A DNA stretch of 64,000 nucleotides from assembly GCA_020881915.1 (NCBI GenBank), contig JAJFPB010000007.1:3906001-3970000 (forward strand). Reading direction: 5' to 3'. Position 1 is the first letter of the stretch. Each line of letters starts with the position of its first letter. Of the stretch, positions 45,463 to 55,688 are shown one piece after another. The notes beneath the pieces are model-generated. The model ran no database searches. It was not told the origin of the DNA and saw only the letters and a list, made by a program, of their open reading frames with translations. The translations under genes and the position numbers were made by a program. The DNA comes from Paramyrothecium sp. XJ0827 (Eukaryota; Ascomycota; Sordariomycetes; Hypocreales; Stachybotryaceae).

Positions 45463-46497
45463 ATGCCCATCGCCACTGAGACACACAGCAAAACCCTCCC
45501 CATTCTCAATGGGCACAAGGAGAAGAGTGGCCTATTTATTAATGGGGGCACTAAAGAACGCCCTCGCGCTCCCCATCTCTTGAATGTCCTTGGACAGCGA
45601 TATAATGCTCGGTTCTACAGGTCAATCGCCACCATCATGGCGCTGCGCAGAACATACCTGCAAAACCGATACATTTTTGTAAAGGGAGAGGATATGATCC
45701 CAATTCTGGAAGGCCTTGGCGCAAGGCAAGAAGACTTCAAGGCCATCGAACTTATCAGTGACCTCACGGGGCCCGACCCAACGCTTGACTTCCGTACTGT
45801 GACCCACGGGCGTTACTGCATCGATACCGAGACACGCAGCATCAGACGGCTTGAGGCACAGCCATACATACTGACAGTTCAAGAGGATTACAAACGCCAT
45901 GATTCTGGGATCCCTAGGATTTTCGACGAGACGCCCGCTGACATGCAGGGCAACACAGTTGTGCAGGCCCTTATGGTCTTCAAAACGCTTGTGTTCCAGG
46001 GTGTCCCCGTTAACCCCCGTGATCGACTGGACTACTCTAGTCCAAGCTGGGTTTGCACTATGTTTAACGCGCGCACTCATACCGATACGGCGAATGGTAT
46101 CTACGGAGAGCCGGCACTTGAGGGTGTTCATTCAGATGGGTCAGATCACACCATGACTGTTCTCCTAGGAAGTTGCAACATGCGCCCAGATAGCGCAGTT
46201 ACATTCATGCATGACAACATAGAAACGACCGGGGTGCAGTTGTGGGAGACGGATCCTACCTTGATTCGGGCCCGGGTGCATCACCAGCACTTCCTTGATA
46301 CCCTGGTTTTTGTGGATCACGACTTCAAGCACAGTGTCACCTCAGTCCACCAGCTGGATACGACGCTGCCTACTACCAGGGATATGTTGGTCGTGTTTAC
46401 TCGTCGACCCAAGTTGGACGGGCATGTGTCTGGATATGCTGATACAATGGATCTCCACAACACAGCACCATTGCATTTGCCACTGTGGCTGCCATGA
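45463..46497 (+). CDS. 2-oxoglutarate/Fe(II) dioxygenase, BsmA/isoleucine-dioxygenase type
   Basis: Single exon, 344 aa, of the 2OG-Fe dioxygenase family (PF10014 type). Characterised bacterial members (IDO, BsmA relatives) hydroxylate free aliphatic amino acids. The iron-binding facial triad is visible: GVHSDGSDHTMTVLLG supplies HxD and DHDFKHSVTSV the distal His, followed by RDMLVVFTRRP, where an Arg would hold 2-oxoglutarate. Upstream conserved pieces include EGVH-preceding NARTHTDTANGIYGEPALE and a helical N-terminal half. No targeting signal. It is the only undamaged gene of the putative cluster. With the neighbouring PLP enzyme this suggests an amino-acid-derived product; the substrate is inference. 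Confidence 0.85.
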   Translation: MPIATETHSKTLPILNGHKEKSGLFINGGTKERPRAPHLLNVLGQRYNARFYRSIATIMALRRTYLQNRYIFVKGEDMIPILEGLGARQEDFKAIELISDLTGPDPTLDFRTVTHGRYCIDTETRSIRRLEAQPYILTVQEDYKRHDSGIPRIFDETPADMQGNTVVQALMVFKTLVFQGVPVNPRDRLDYSSPSWVCTMFNARTHTDTANGIYGEPALEGVHSDGSDHTMTVLLGSCNMRPDSAVTFMHDNIETTGVQLWETDPTLIRARVHHQHFLDTLVFVDHDFKHSVTSVHQLDTTLPTTRDMLVVFTRRPKLDGHVSGYADTMDLHNTAPLHLPLWLP

Positions 46498-47886
46498 AGG
46501 AATGGTCGATGTGCGTTCAAATATCTTTGCTTGGCAGGTCTTGACTTACAAGCCACACATTATCCCCTACACACCAGAGGAGGTACAATCAATAATAGCT
46601 TTATTGAGCACGTCTGCACTTAAGTATACGATATAAATGATAATAGTTATTCTTCGTGCTGCCACTTAAGTCTTTTACTGTGTGTGAAGACATATGAAAA
46701 TCGCCTGTCTTCGCGTAGCAAAGCGAGAACTTTACAAACTTTCACCTGACTCAAGAACTTTTGCCAACTCCGCGCTGGTTGTTGCCACAAGAGGAAGCTC
46801 AGTTTCTTACTACTAGAGCGAGGTAATACGTTCCGTCATAACGATTGAATTACTTGTTCGAGTTGCATGATGTATGCACTGTGACTGTAACCTAATCATT
46901 GGAGAGAAATCATGTGCGCAAATATCCATGTCTTTAAGCCCGGAGATGTCGCCACAGCCGAGTTTCTTGCTTGACACTCTTTGATTTAGGTGTATTGAGT
47001 AGATGCTTGCAGCCCGGGAGTTGCATGTTGTAGCAATGCCAAGCTCAATATATGTGATTGTTGTCCCAAGGTCACCAGCAGGAGTGGGAAGCAATGCACA
47101 GTTAGCATTCGGCATTCGAACGCGTCAACTACCTGCAGGCGGTACGCAGTCAGCATGCAGTCAGCCTCAACGGTGATTCAGGTGGTGCTAAAGGCGGATC
47201 CCCTCCATGTGAATCAGAAATTGAAAGGATTAGACCATTACAACATCGGATCGAGTTAAGTCCGGGCTTGCACGTTCTTCTCTTGCTGCATCGGGCTATC
47301 GCGTGAGGGTTTCATGGAGGAGGACCGCTTGTGGAGTTGAAAGAAGAACCTCTATTCAAAGCGAATCCTTCCTCATGTCTAAGGCTGTATGGTGCTATAC
47401 CTTCTCCATGGAGTTAAGATCAAATGCAACAACAAGATGATCCCCGTAACTAATGGGGAGTCCAGAAGGTAAAGGTGTAGGAAAGCATGAAAGCGCAGGG
47501 GGTGTCTCGTTATTGAGGGATGGAAACTGGCTCTCATCAGTATCTGTAGTTAGTCCTAATTCCACTTTGTGAGTCATATTCCAGTGAGGAGAAAGTGGCA
47601 GCTGATGTGTGTGTGGCCAAGATGCCCAGAGAGCTTGTTGATGTTCAGTTTGTATGTGGAAGAACCGTGTTTTGCCGACGAACTCGGAACAGTGTGGGAG
47701 CATGTTCGTCCAGAATCAACGCCTGGAATCTTCATGCTCACCCACAAAGTCCCACTTACATTGTTTGGCTGACAATTACTTTGACCGGTTCTTCTTTTAT
47801 ACATAGCTTCCGACTTATGCACAGCAACACGCCACTAGATCTTGACGCTTCAATCTTTTGATTTTTGTGGTAGAACTCACTTTGCA
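46498..47886. other. Intergenic within the putative cluster
   Basis: 1.4 kb between the dioxygenase stop and the P450 start, same direction. Minus-strand frames at 46813-47115 and 47395-47703 match nothing known. No element recognised. Confidence 0.5.
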
Positions 47887-49597
47887 ATGCCTCAGTTGAC
47901 AGACATGAGCTTGATTGGCTTTGCCTGGATTCTTTCCAAGATTCCAAGAATTGTCGCAAGTACTGCTATTCTTGTAAGTAGAACGGTCAATATCAAGAAA
48001 CTCGCACTAACAAGAAAAAGGCCGTTCTCTACTTGCTTGCAACCTCTTGCTGCAATCTCTTCTTCCATCCTTTGTCGAAATACCCTGGTCCCCGACTCCG
48101 AGCTGTGAGCATTGCTCCGTACTTAGTGGCGATGTGGCAGGGACGCCATCACCGTGCGATCAAGGCCCTACACGCAGAGTACGGAGGCGTGGTGCGGATT
48201 GCGCCGAACAAATTATCATTCATCAGCGCACAAGCTTGGAAAGACATCTACGGCCACAAGAAAATGGGCGAGCCGGAAATGAGCAAGGAGTTTCAATGGT
48301 ACGTTCCGGACCCCAACGCACCCACCATCATCAATGGGTCCCGCGAGCGCCACGCGCACTATCGGCGCCTTTACGCTCCTGGGTTCTCCACGCGTGCTTT
48401 GCGCGAGCAGGAGCCATTACTCCAGGGATATGTGAACATGTTCATCAACGGCATGGGCCAGGCTTGCAACAACGGTAAAACACCCCTAGACATGGTAGCA
48501 TGGTTCAATTGGACCACTTTCGACATAATCGGAGATCTCACCTTTGGAGAGTCGTTTGGATGTCTTGAGAATGCGGCGACACACTGGGTCCTGAAGGTGA
48601 ACCAGATTGAGGAAGCCAAGATGAAGCTCCGTGTCATACAGCATCTGCCATTGCTGGGCCGGTACGCACGTTCAATTCTGAGCACTATATTCCCGGTGCA
48701 GGCCGTGAAGGAGAGAAATGAGCATTTGAAGTTTACACGGGACAAGGTGACACGGCGAGTGCAAAATGACTCCTACCGTCCGGACTTCATGCACAACATT
48801 CTTCGCCAACCCCCCGGCAAAGGCTTCACTTTCTCCGAGATGCTGAGCAACTCTGCCGTCATGATCCAAGCAGGGAGCGAAACAACGGCCACTCTCCTGT
48901 CTGGGGCGCTGTTTCTCCTCCTCCGTCACCCAGAAAAGATGCAGAAGCTGGAAAAAGAGTTGATCGAGGCCTTTCCAAGCGACGACAAGATGACGATCGA
49001 GTCAACCGGCCGCCTCACGTATCTACCGGCTGTCCTTGAGGAGTCCCTGCGCTGCTATCCACCAGCAGTGCCAGGATTTCCTCGAGAGGTCCCAAAGGGT
49101 GGGGGCACCATTGAGGGCAAATACATTCCCAGTGGATTACGTCATCCCCCTGCCTCCAGGAGCGTAGAGATTGCTGACAGAGCGGGCAGATATCTGTGGC
49201 GGTTAGCCACTGGGCCGCATACACATCGCCCCTCAATTTCAGTCGGCCGGAGGAGTTCATCCCGGAACGATTCATTGACCTGGGAGCATTTCCAGACGAC
49301 CAGCGAGAAGCTCTGCAGCCGTTTGGCGTGGGCCCACGTAACTGCGTCGGTGTAAAGTAAGTAATGATATCCGGTCTTTCTTAGGGGGATGTACAGGGAC
49401 ATGGAGCTTTGCAGATCTGCGCTGACCGTTATCAAAGCTTGGCGTATGCGGAGGCAAGGCTGATCCTTGGACGGGCTGTTCGGAAATACAAGATGCGGCT
49501 GAGTCCGGAATCGGAAACCTGGGGCATGGGTCAGAAAGCCTACGTTACATGGGAGAAGCCGGAGTTATGGGTTTACATGGGCCCGCGAGATGAGTAA
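47887..49597 (+). CDS. Cytochrome P450 with a probable defective splice donor
   Basis: Membrane-bound P450. Exons 47887-47973, 48021-49136, 49190-49356 and 49438-49597 sum to 1530 nt, 509 aa, a normal size. Motifs are FFHPLSKYPGPRL, WTTFDIIGDLTFGESFG, the I-helix QAGSETTATLL, the K-helix EESLRCYPP, RPEEFIPERFIDL and the haem loop FGVGPRNCVGV, then NLAYAEARLILGRAV. Intron 2 (49137-49189) has a good branch (GCTGAC) and acceptor (GGGCAG), and the exact length to join IPSG to ISVAVSHWAAY. But it begins TTACGT where GTACGT is expected, and I found no GT donor that keeps phase. If retained, translation stops at 49353 in another frame, before the haem cysteine is made. Function thus depends on unusual TT-AG splicing, or the gene is dead. 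Confidence 0.8.
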
Positions 49598-50944
49598 AGT
49601 GGTTCTGCGAATCGAATGATATGTGAGAGCAGATCTCACGGTAGCCGAATGCTACCGTGATAATGGAGGCGAAGCAATCGTAACATGCGTGATCGTGCAG
49701 ATGCTGCAATGCGGTGAACAGGGTGTTCAGCGGCGCATTATTGTAAGAAACCACGCAAGATGATGTGGCATTCTGTTAAAGAACTCCGAGGGTACCAGCA
49801 TCTCAAACACTATCTCATTGTTTAAAGTGGTCAACAAATAGTACTGCATTTTAGGCTCACTGCTTGACCGGTCGAACCTCACGGGCGCACCTAGCCCAAC
49901 ACGAGTATGCGCGTCAACTTACTTGATTAATCAAACCTGGTCGATGACCATTCTTTACCTCACAAGGTATTCAGCACAACGCGTGCCCCAACTGGGCAAA
50001 GAGCACCAGATCCGGCGATTACCGTTTCCGTCTCATATTGTATTATTGACGTAGAATACAATACATGAGGCATTCCATGCCTAATGCTGCTTGGAAGTTG
50101 GAATTCTCCGCAAGATAGTACTTTCCTACTGGCCAGTAGACTAAAAGTGGAGTTGGCCGTACCCTTATCCTTACTCGAAGTCTTTGTGCCGGCTCTACTG
50201 CATGCAGCCAAGTCCCATGTGCATGTTTTATCTCACTTTGGTCCGCCGGCAGGCTTTGCAGTTAGTGGAGAGGACGGCTCGGACCGCCGGTTGGCCTCTC
50301 CCGGATGCAAGCTCCGCGTATCACGCGCCCGCGAGAGGAAGGCTTAAGTTAATCCCGGACCCGACCCCGGGAGGGGGGGTAAGCCAAACCCCCAACCCAT
50401 AGAGTTCACTGTTCCCTGCTGTGACGTGATGCGATGCTACACTTCGGTTCGTTCATACTCACACCAGGAGGTGGTGTCCAAGCCCTTCCCACACTAGCAA
50501 CGGAGCGGAGTCCGAAGCCTGCAGAAAGCAGCACCTCCGGAGGTGTGAACATACCGAATCCTTTCCTTCTCCCGGGGTTGTATGGCAAGGGCCCCATGCA
50601 AGCCAAGCCAAGCCCAACACAATGGAACCTGGTGAGGGTTGCCCGGGCGGGTAATGGGCCTCCCACAGACACGGGCTGCAAGCCGGAGGTCTCCACATTG
50701 CCAAGATAGGGAGGCGAGGACCAACAACAGGGCTCTTCTCTTCCCTCGAACGGGCGATTGGCTGCCTTGACAATCATCATCCGGGCACGGGCTTAATTAT
50801 TTCATGTATTCTGACGTTGTGCAACCAGGACCCCGCACGAACCTGTGATTCATCTTGTGAAATCCCCCTTCCTCATCGTCTCTGCCTGCGAAGAAACAAA
50901 CCACAAACCACTTCCACGCTAGCCGGCAAGCCACCTTGAAGAAT
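49598..50944. other. Intergenic within the putative cluster
   Basis: 1.35 kb between the P450 stop and the DHA2 transporter start. It contains the perfect palindrome at 49636-49660 and G/C-rich runs near 50355-50400. No gene recognised. Confidence 0.5.
49636..49660. repeat. Perfect inverted repeat (10-bp arms, 5-nt loop)
   Basis: TCACGGTAGC, spacer CGAAT, GCTACCGTGA. It starts 39 bp after the P450 stop and would form a stable hairpin in the 3' UTR. A structured 3' end or a protein-binding palindrome are both possible. Confidence 0.75.
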
Positions 50945-52827
50945 ATGCCGGGTCTAGATTCTCGTCCGGAAGGCCGAGCGGGCTCTGAGCCCATGTTCGG
51001 CACCGTGCTCGAGCCCGACGTCGTTTCAGAGACCCGGGTAGGCCACGGAGACAACGCAGCTGCGCCGAGTGGTAAAGACATGCCAACAGAGGCCGGACAA
51101 GACACACCCCTAGATGACACGCAGCAGATGCCTCCTCCTGGCCCGGGGGCTGAGCGCACAGCAGCCGAAACCACGGCCATCATGCTGGCTTTGGGTGGCA
51201 GTTTATTCCTCGCCGCGCTGGACATGACGATAGTCACTACGGCCGTCCCAACCATTTCGGCCGAGTTAAACTCGAGCTCTGGCTACATCTGGATCGGCAG
51301 TGCCTATCTTCTCGGTGTTGCCTCATTCATCCCCACCTGGGGCAAGGTCTCGGATATCTTTGGGCGCAAGGCTATTCTTCTCTGTGCCGTCCTCGTTTTC
51401 CTGCTTGGGAGTGCTTTGTGCGGCGCATCTGTCTCCATGCCCATGCTGACCGCCTCCCGTGCGGTTCAGGGCGTGGGTGCGGGTGCTCTCATGGTCCTGC
51501 CCAATGTCGCCATTTCTGATCTCTTCTCGCAGAGAAAGCGTTCAAAGCATCTTGGCATGCTTGGAGGTGGTTTCCCCACTGTTCTCCCTTCCCTTCCCTG
51601 GGTGATGCACGACTAACATGCAAGCATCAGTCGTTTGGGCAATCGCTTCTGCAATCGGGCCTTTGGTCGGGGGCGCATTCTCAAGCAACGTCTCGTGGCG
51701 GTGGTGCTTCTACATCAACCTGCCGATTGGGGGTGTCGCACTCGCCATTATGGTGTTCATGCTCAAGATGCATAACCCGCGCACACCGCTACTCCAGGGA
51801 TTGCGAGCCATCGACTGGCTGGGAAGCCTGCTCATTGTGGGCGGCACACTCATGCTTCTGCTAGGCCTTGAGTTTGGAGGCATCTCGTACCCCTGGCAAT
51901 CGCCAACAATTATCTGTCTCATCGTCTTCGGCATCTGCACCATTGGCCTATTCGTCTTCTACGAGGCAAAGGTAGCCACGTATGCAGTGATACCGCCGTC
52001 CCTATTCCGCCACCAGACAAGCGTCGTAGCTTACGTGCTGTGTTTCTTGCATGCTCTTGCATGCCTTCGTCTTCATGGGCGGGATATACTGGTTGCCCTT
52101 GTACTTCCAAAGCTGTTTGGCTGCAACATCTTTACTGTCCGGTGTCTACGTTCTTCCCTTTGTTCTGTCTTTCTCACTCTTATCCATCATCACTGGACTG
52201 TTCACGAAGAAGACGGGCAACTACAAGATTCCCATCATCAGTGGCTTTTTCGTCATGACTCTAGGCTTCGGTCTCTTTATCGACCTCGGAACTAAGAGGA
52301 ACTGGGCCAAGGCTGTCATGTTCCAGATTATTGCTGGGGCTGGGCTCGGGCCAAACTTCCAAACGCCGCTCCTGGCTGTGCAGACCAATGTCGAGCCGCG
52401 AGCGATAGGTTCTGCTACGGCTAGCTTTACTTTTTTGAGACAAATTGGCACCTCCATCTCCGTGGTAGTAGGGGGAATTATCTTCAACAACCGTATGCAG
52501 GGCCAGCGCGGATCGTTAAGTCGACAAATCGGTACGGAGCTATCCGACTTATTCGGCTCTGAACATGCTGCAGCTGCTGTACACGAGGTCTTAGAGTTAC
52601 CGGTCAATGTTAGGGAGGTGGTTCATCATGCATACTGGGACGCTATGCAGAAAATGTTTATCCTGTACGCTGCTGTTGGCTTTGTAGCTCTTCTTGTGAG
52701 CCTTTTTATTAGACAAAAGACGCTGAGCATGGTTCACGCGGAGCACAAGACAGGGCTGACTAGCCTTATACATAGAAAAGAAGGCGCGGTACCTCCGCCT
52801 GATGAGGAGAAAAGGACCGGAGTCTAA
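50945..52827 (+). pseudogene. MFS DHA2-type (14-TM) exporter broken by a 10-bp tandem duplication
   Basis: Drug/toxin exporter family common in secondary-metabolite clusters. Exons 50945-51566 and 51631-52827; intron 51567-51630 has branch GACTAACATG. Motifs are LALGGSLFLAALDMTIVTTA with VPTISAEL, WIGSAYLLGVASFIPTWG, KVSDIFGRKAILL (motif A), [33 protein letters not shown] (motif C) and [12 protein letters not shown]. At 52045-52064 the unit TCTTGCATGC occurs twice in tandem, shifting the frame after [11 protein letters not shown]; translation then ends at 52295. Without the duplication the coding length would be 1809 nt, 602 codons plus stop, as expected for DHA2. The frame downstream is open to 52827 and well conserved, so the lesion looks young. 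Confidence 0.85.
52045..52064 (+). repeat. Exact 10-bp tandem duplication causing a frameshift
   Basis: TCTTGCATGC at 52045-52054 is repeated at 52055-52064 inside the DHA2 transporter. It fits slippage, or the footprint of an excised element with a 10-bp target duplication. Confidence 0.9.
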
Positions 52828-53354
52828 TGAAGTTTAGCAAGGAAATAATTAAAGACCAAGTTGGCTGCCCGGCTCCAGTAGATCTGAAGGAACCTTGAAA
52901 GAGCGAAGAGGGCTATTACATTGCGTTTCCAGGCTCCAAGCAGCTTTGATAGATATTGCAGCTAATGGTCTTCAGAACAACCCGGGTTTACTGTGCATCG
53001 GTCCGTAATTCCGAGGCAAAAAGCATACCTTTCGGTAAAGAGCTTGCTCAGGCTATGTCAAATAAGAGACTTCAAACAAAATCTGGCCTGAAAGGACTTC
53101 GGAGCCCCCAAACAGTTAAAAAGAGAATAGAGACCACCTCATCATAGTTATTGTCTTCGCAGATTCCGAAAGCGTGATGATGATTTTGTGGAGTAGAGCG
53201 GGTACGGAGTATGGGACGTGTGATCAATCACGGGAATTGTGAGTTGACTTCAGACGACACAAACTGACTGTCATCGAGCCGTTCCCTAAGTCAATTGAGT
53301 GTCATCGGTGTCAGTTTGAAGTTTTATTCATTGTGATAACCGGAACCGTTAATA
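52828..53354. other. Intergenic, convergent 3' ends
   Basis: Between the DHA2 transporter stop and the DUF1593 stop. Nothing recognised. It forms the right border of the putative cluster. Confidence 0.5.
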
Positions 53355-54940
53355 CTAGCTGACAAAGTCCTTCATGGCATCGCCAATAGCTCCGATATCA
53401 GCACTGCCTCCCTGCCCACCCTTCAGGTCCTTGTTCGTGACCTGGATCAGAACCCGGCGATAGCTGGTAAGTGCAGGTGTTCCGCTGTCTGTAACCTCCA
53501 GGATCAGGTGTAGCAGCTGTCCTCGGGCTATAGGCTCTCGAGATATCAAGTCGAGGCAGGCCTTGTCTGGTCCAGGTAGCGTGACCCTAACTTTCTTCCC
53601 TTCTTCATCTTGATTCTCGATACCAAGCTCCGCTACCTCAAAGTGGACCAGCCACTGGCTGGCGCTCGGCTCACGGTACTGCCACCATTTGAAGATGATG
53701 CGGTCACCGTCAGGGTCGTATGTCTCGCTTGCATCTAGCTCAAGCGTTGTTCCAGCTTCTGCTTCGATTTCAAGCGGCTCAAGGCCGGGAGTGCCATTCA
53801 GAACAATGACGGGGTGGTGATTCACAGCCGTTGAGTCAGACAGCGTCCATTGCATCCTTGCAGCAAAGTCGTTCTGGAACGCATCTCGCCAGCGCCAAAT
53901 GGACGACTGGTTGGATCGATAGGTCCTCCCGTCAAGGCCAACTACGGAATCGGCCATGTCACTATAGTGCCGACTCCGCTGGCCGTTCTTTACATCGGCC
54001 GTGAGATCATACCGACCTCCCCATGAACCATACTCGGGGTGTTCGCGGATGCCTAGGCCATTTTGTATGAGATAAAGAAAGGTAGGTGTATCACCCTCCG
54101 GGATGAAAAGATAGTCTGGGTAGGCTGTTCCCAAAGGCCCAATTTGAATGTTCTCTTTGATCCACTCTTTGGAAACTTTTGTAAAGTCTGGGCCTCCCTG
54201 ATCAAACAAATAATACTTATCTCCAGAAATGCCAGTCCATGCTGCGAGCCCATACTGGTTCCAACCGTGGATAGAACAAATGTAAAAAACGTCCGGAAAC
54301 TGTGTTCGGATCCATGGACCTGTGTCATCTTGATCGGAGATGGTATAGACACGAAGTTTAGCCCGGAGTTTGGCGGCTTCGTCTTCTGGGTATTTGTCCT
54401 TGATAGTCAACAGGGCTTGAGCGAGGACGTTGGTACCGCCCCAGACGAGAACCCAAAGAGGTTCCTCTGAAGGCGCTTCAATCCTCTCAAGAAGAAGTTG
54501 TACACCATCTGTTAAGGGCTGGTTGGCACCCACACCTTTGAAGCCATATGCCTACGAGAATTATTGTCAGCCGTCTTATCGCCAATGCACTGCTTGCTTG
54601 CTGAATACAACGATATTGAGGTGCCTCTTACCGATGGGCCCGTTTTAACCAGTGCGCGAAGATAGTCGGCGTCTGGATACGGAAAGTCCGGATGAGTGTG
54701 ACGGTTGAGATTTTCGACCACTTGTTCATAAGCGTCAAGAATTTTGTGAATGTCTTGTGGACAGGTCTTCGTCTTCATCCAAGTCGACGTGACAGCTACC
54801 AGGCCTTCCGTGATGAACTGGTTTGAGTAAAGAAGGTAGCGAACCAAAGACTCTGCATCATCTGGTTCGTTGGATATATCTGTCAAAATGAAGACCCTCG
54901 GCTTGGAGGGGAACGCCTGGAGCCGAGTCGTCTGAGCCAT
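53355..54940 (-). CDS. DUF1593 nucleoside-hydrolase-like protein (Sde182-type)
   Basis: 501 aa from exons 54940-54632 and 54551-53355 (GTAAGA..CGTAG intron, phase 0; sum 1506 nt). The N-terminal domain has the nucleoside-hydrolase fold signature FILTDISNEPDDAESLVRYL (acidic calcium site), then EGLVAVTSTW and GPSAYGFKGVGANQPLTDG, LWVLVWGGTNVLAQALL and VFYICSIHGWNQYG. A region around SWGGRYDLTADV precedes a C-terminal beta-rich domain (LELDASETYDPDGDRIIFKWW), like that of bacterial Sde182/'cellulose-binding' proteins. The reaction is not established; glycoside or ribosyl hydrolysis is a guess. There is no signal peptide, so it is probably cytosolic. Divergent from a sugar transporter. Confidence 0.88.
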
Positions 54941-55688
54941 CGTGTGTGCTGATATCCCCAGATGACTGAATTGGATGTCATCAAAAGCGTCAACGGGCGG
55001 TACAGCAATGTTTTATGCGAACAGATGAGGCGTTGTGTGCTTCACACGAGCCACTGACCAACAAACACTGATTATTACGCGAAGTCTTGCTGAATTGCCA
55101 ACAATAATAACTTGCGGTCTCGTGCTCATCTCCGACACGCATAATCGCCAGTCAAACAAATCGCTTCAAAGTTGGCACAACTCACGTGCAGCGGGTGCGT
55201 ACACTTGCGCTTTTGGGAAGTTTGTGGAGAATGTGCTAGCCTGCGAGATATTCCAATTAGGCAGTTTTAACCACTTCGCATTGCCGTACTGGCTACCGGT
55301 CAGACGGTCGACGCCCTTTGCCTGACGCCACACCGACCAAGTGGTCTTAGCTTGCCTGAAGATCCACGCATCGGTGCCGTATGCCTACCATTGGTCTGAC
55401 TTGAGTGTGCCATGAAAACCAGAATCCGGGGTTTTCCCCAGAACACTAGTTTCTCCAGTCAGGAGCTAATGTCTGGGGAATTTTCGAGTTTGCTAGGCGG
55501 AATTGACCCGTCATTTCAGAGCGAGCGCCGACTTAGGACCAACCAAAACTTGCTATAAACACACGAGATCCATTCCTCATGATTGTCCATTTCACTCTCT
55601 ATCTCACTATCAAATCGACTTGTTGTGTTTGACTCTGATCATCACTTGAAACCTTATCTTCTGCATCTGATCCGAAGCCGACACCGTC
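54941..55688. promoter_or_regulatory. Divergent promoter region, DUF1593 / sugar transporter
   Basis: 748 bp between opposed starts. CTATAAACAC near 55553-55562, about 135 bp before the transporter start, is a TATA-like element. Shared control is inferred. Confidence 0.4.

Noticed and set aside
49141..49189. GTCATC as the donor of P450 intron 2
   Set aside because: It gives the wrong phase; the conserved ISVAVSHW frame is then lost.
52051..52827. An independent short membrane protein gene
   Set aside because: It is the second half of the DHA2 transporter, displaced by the 10-bp duplication.
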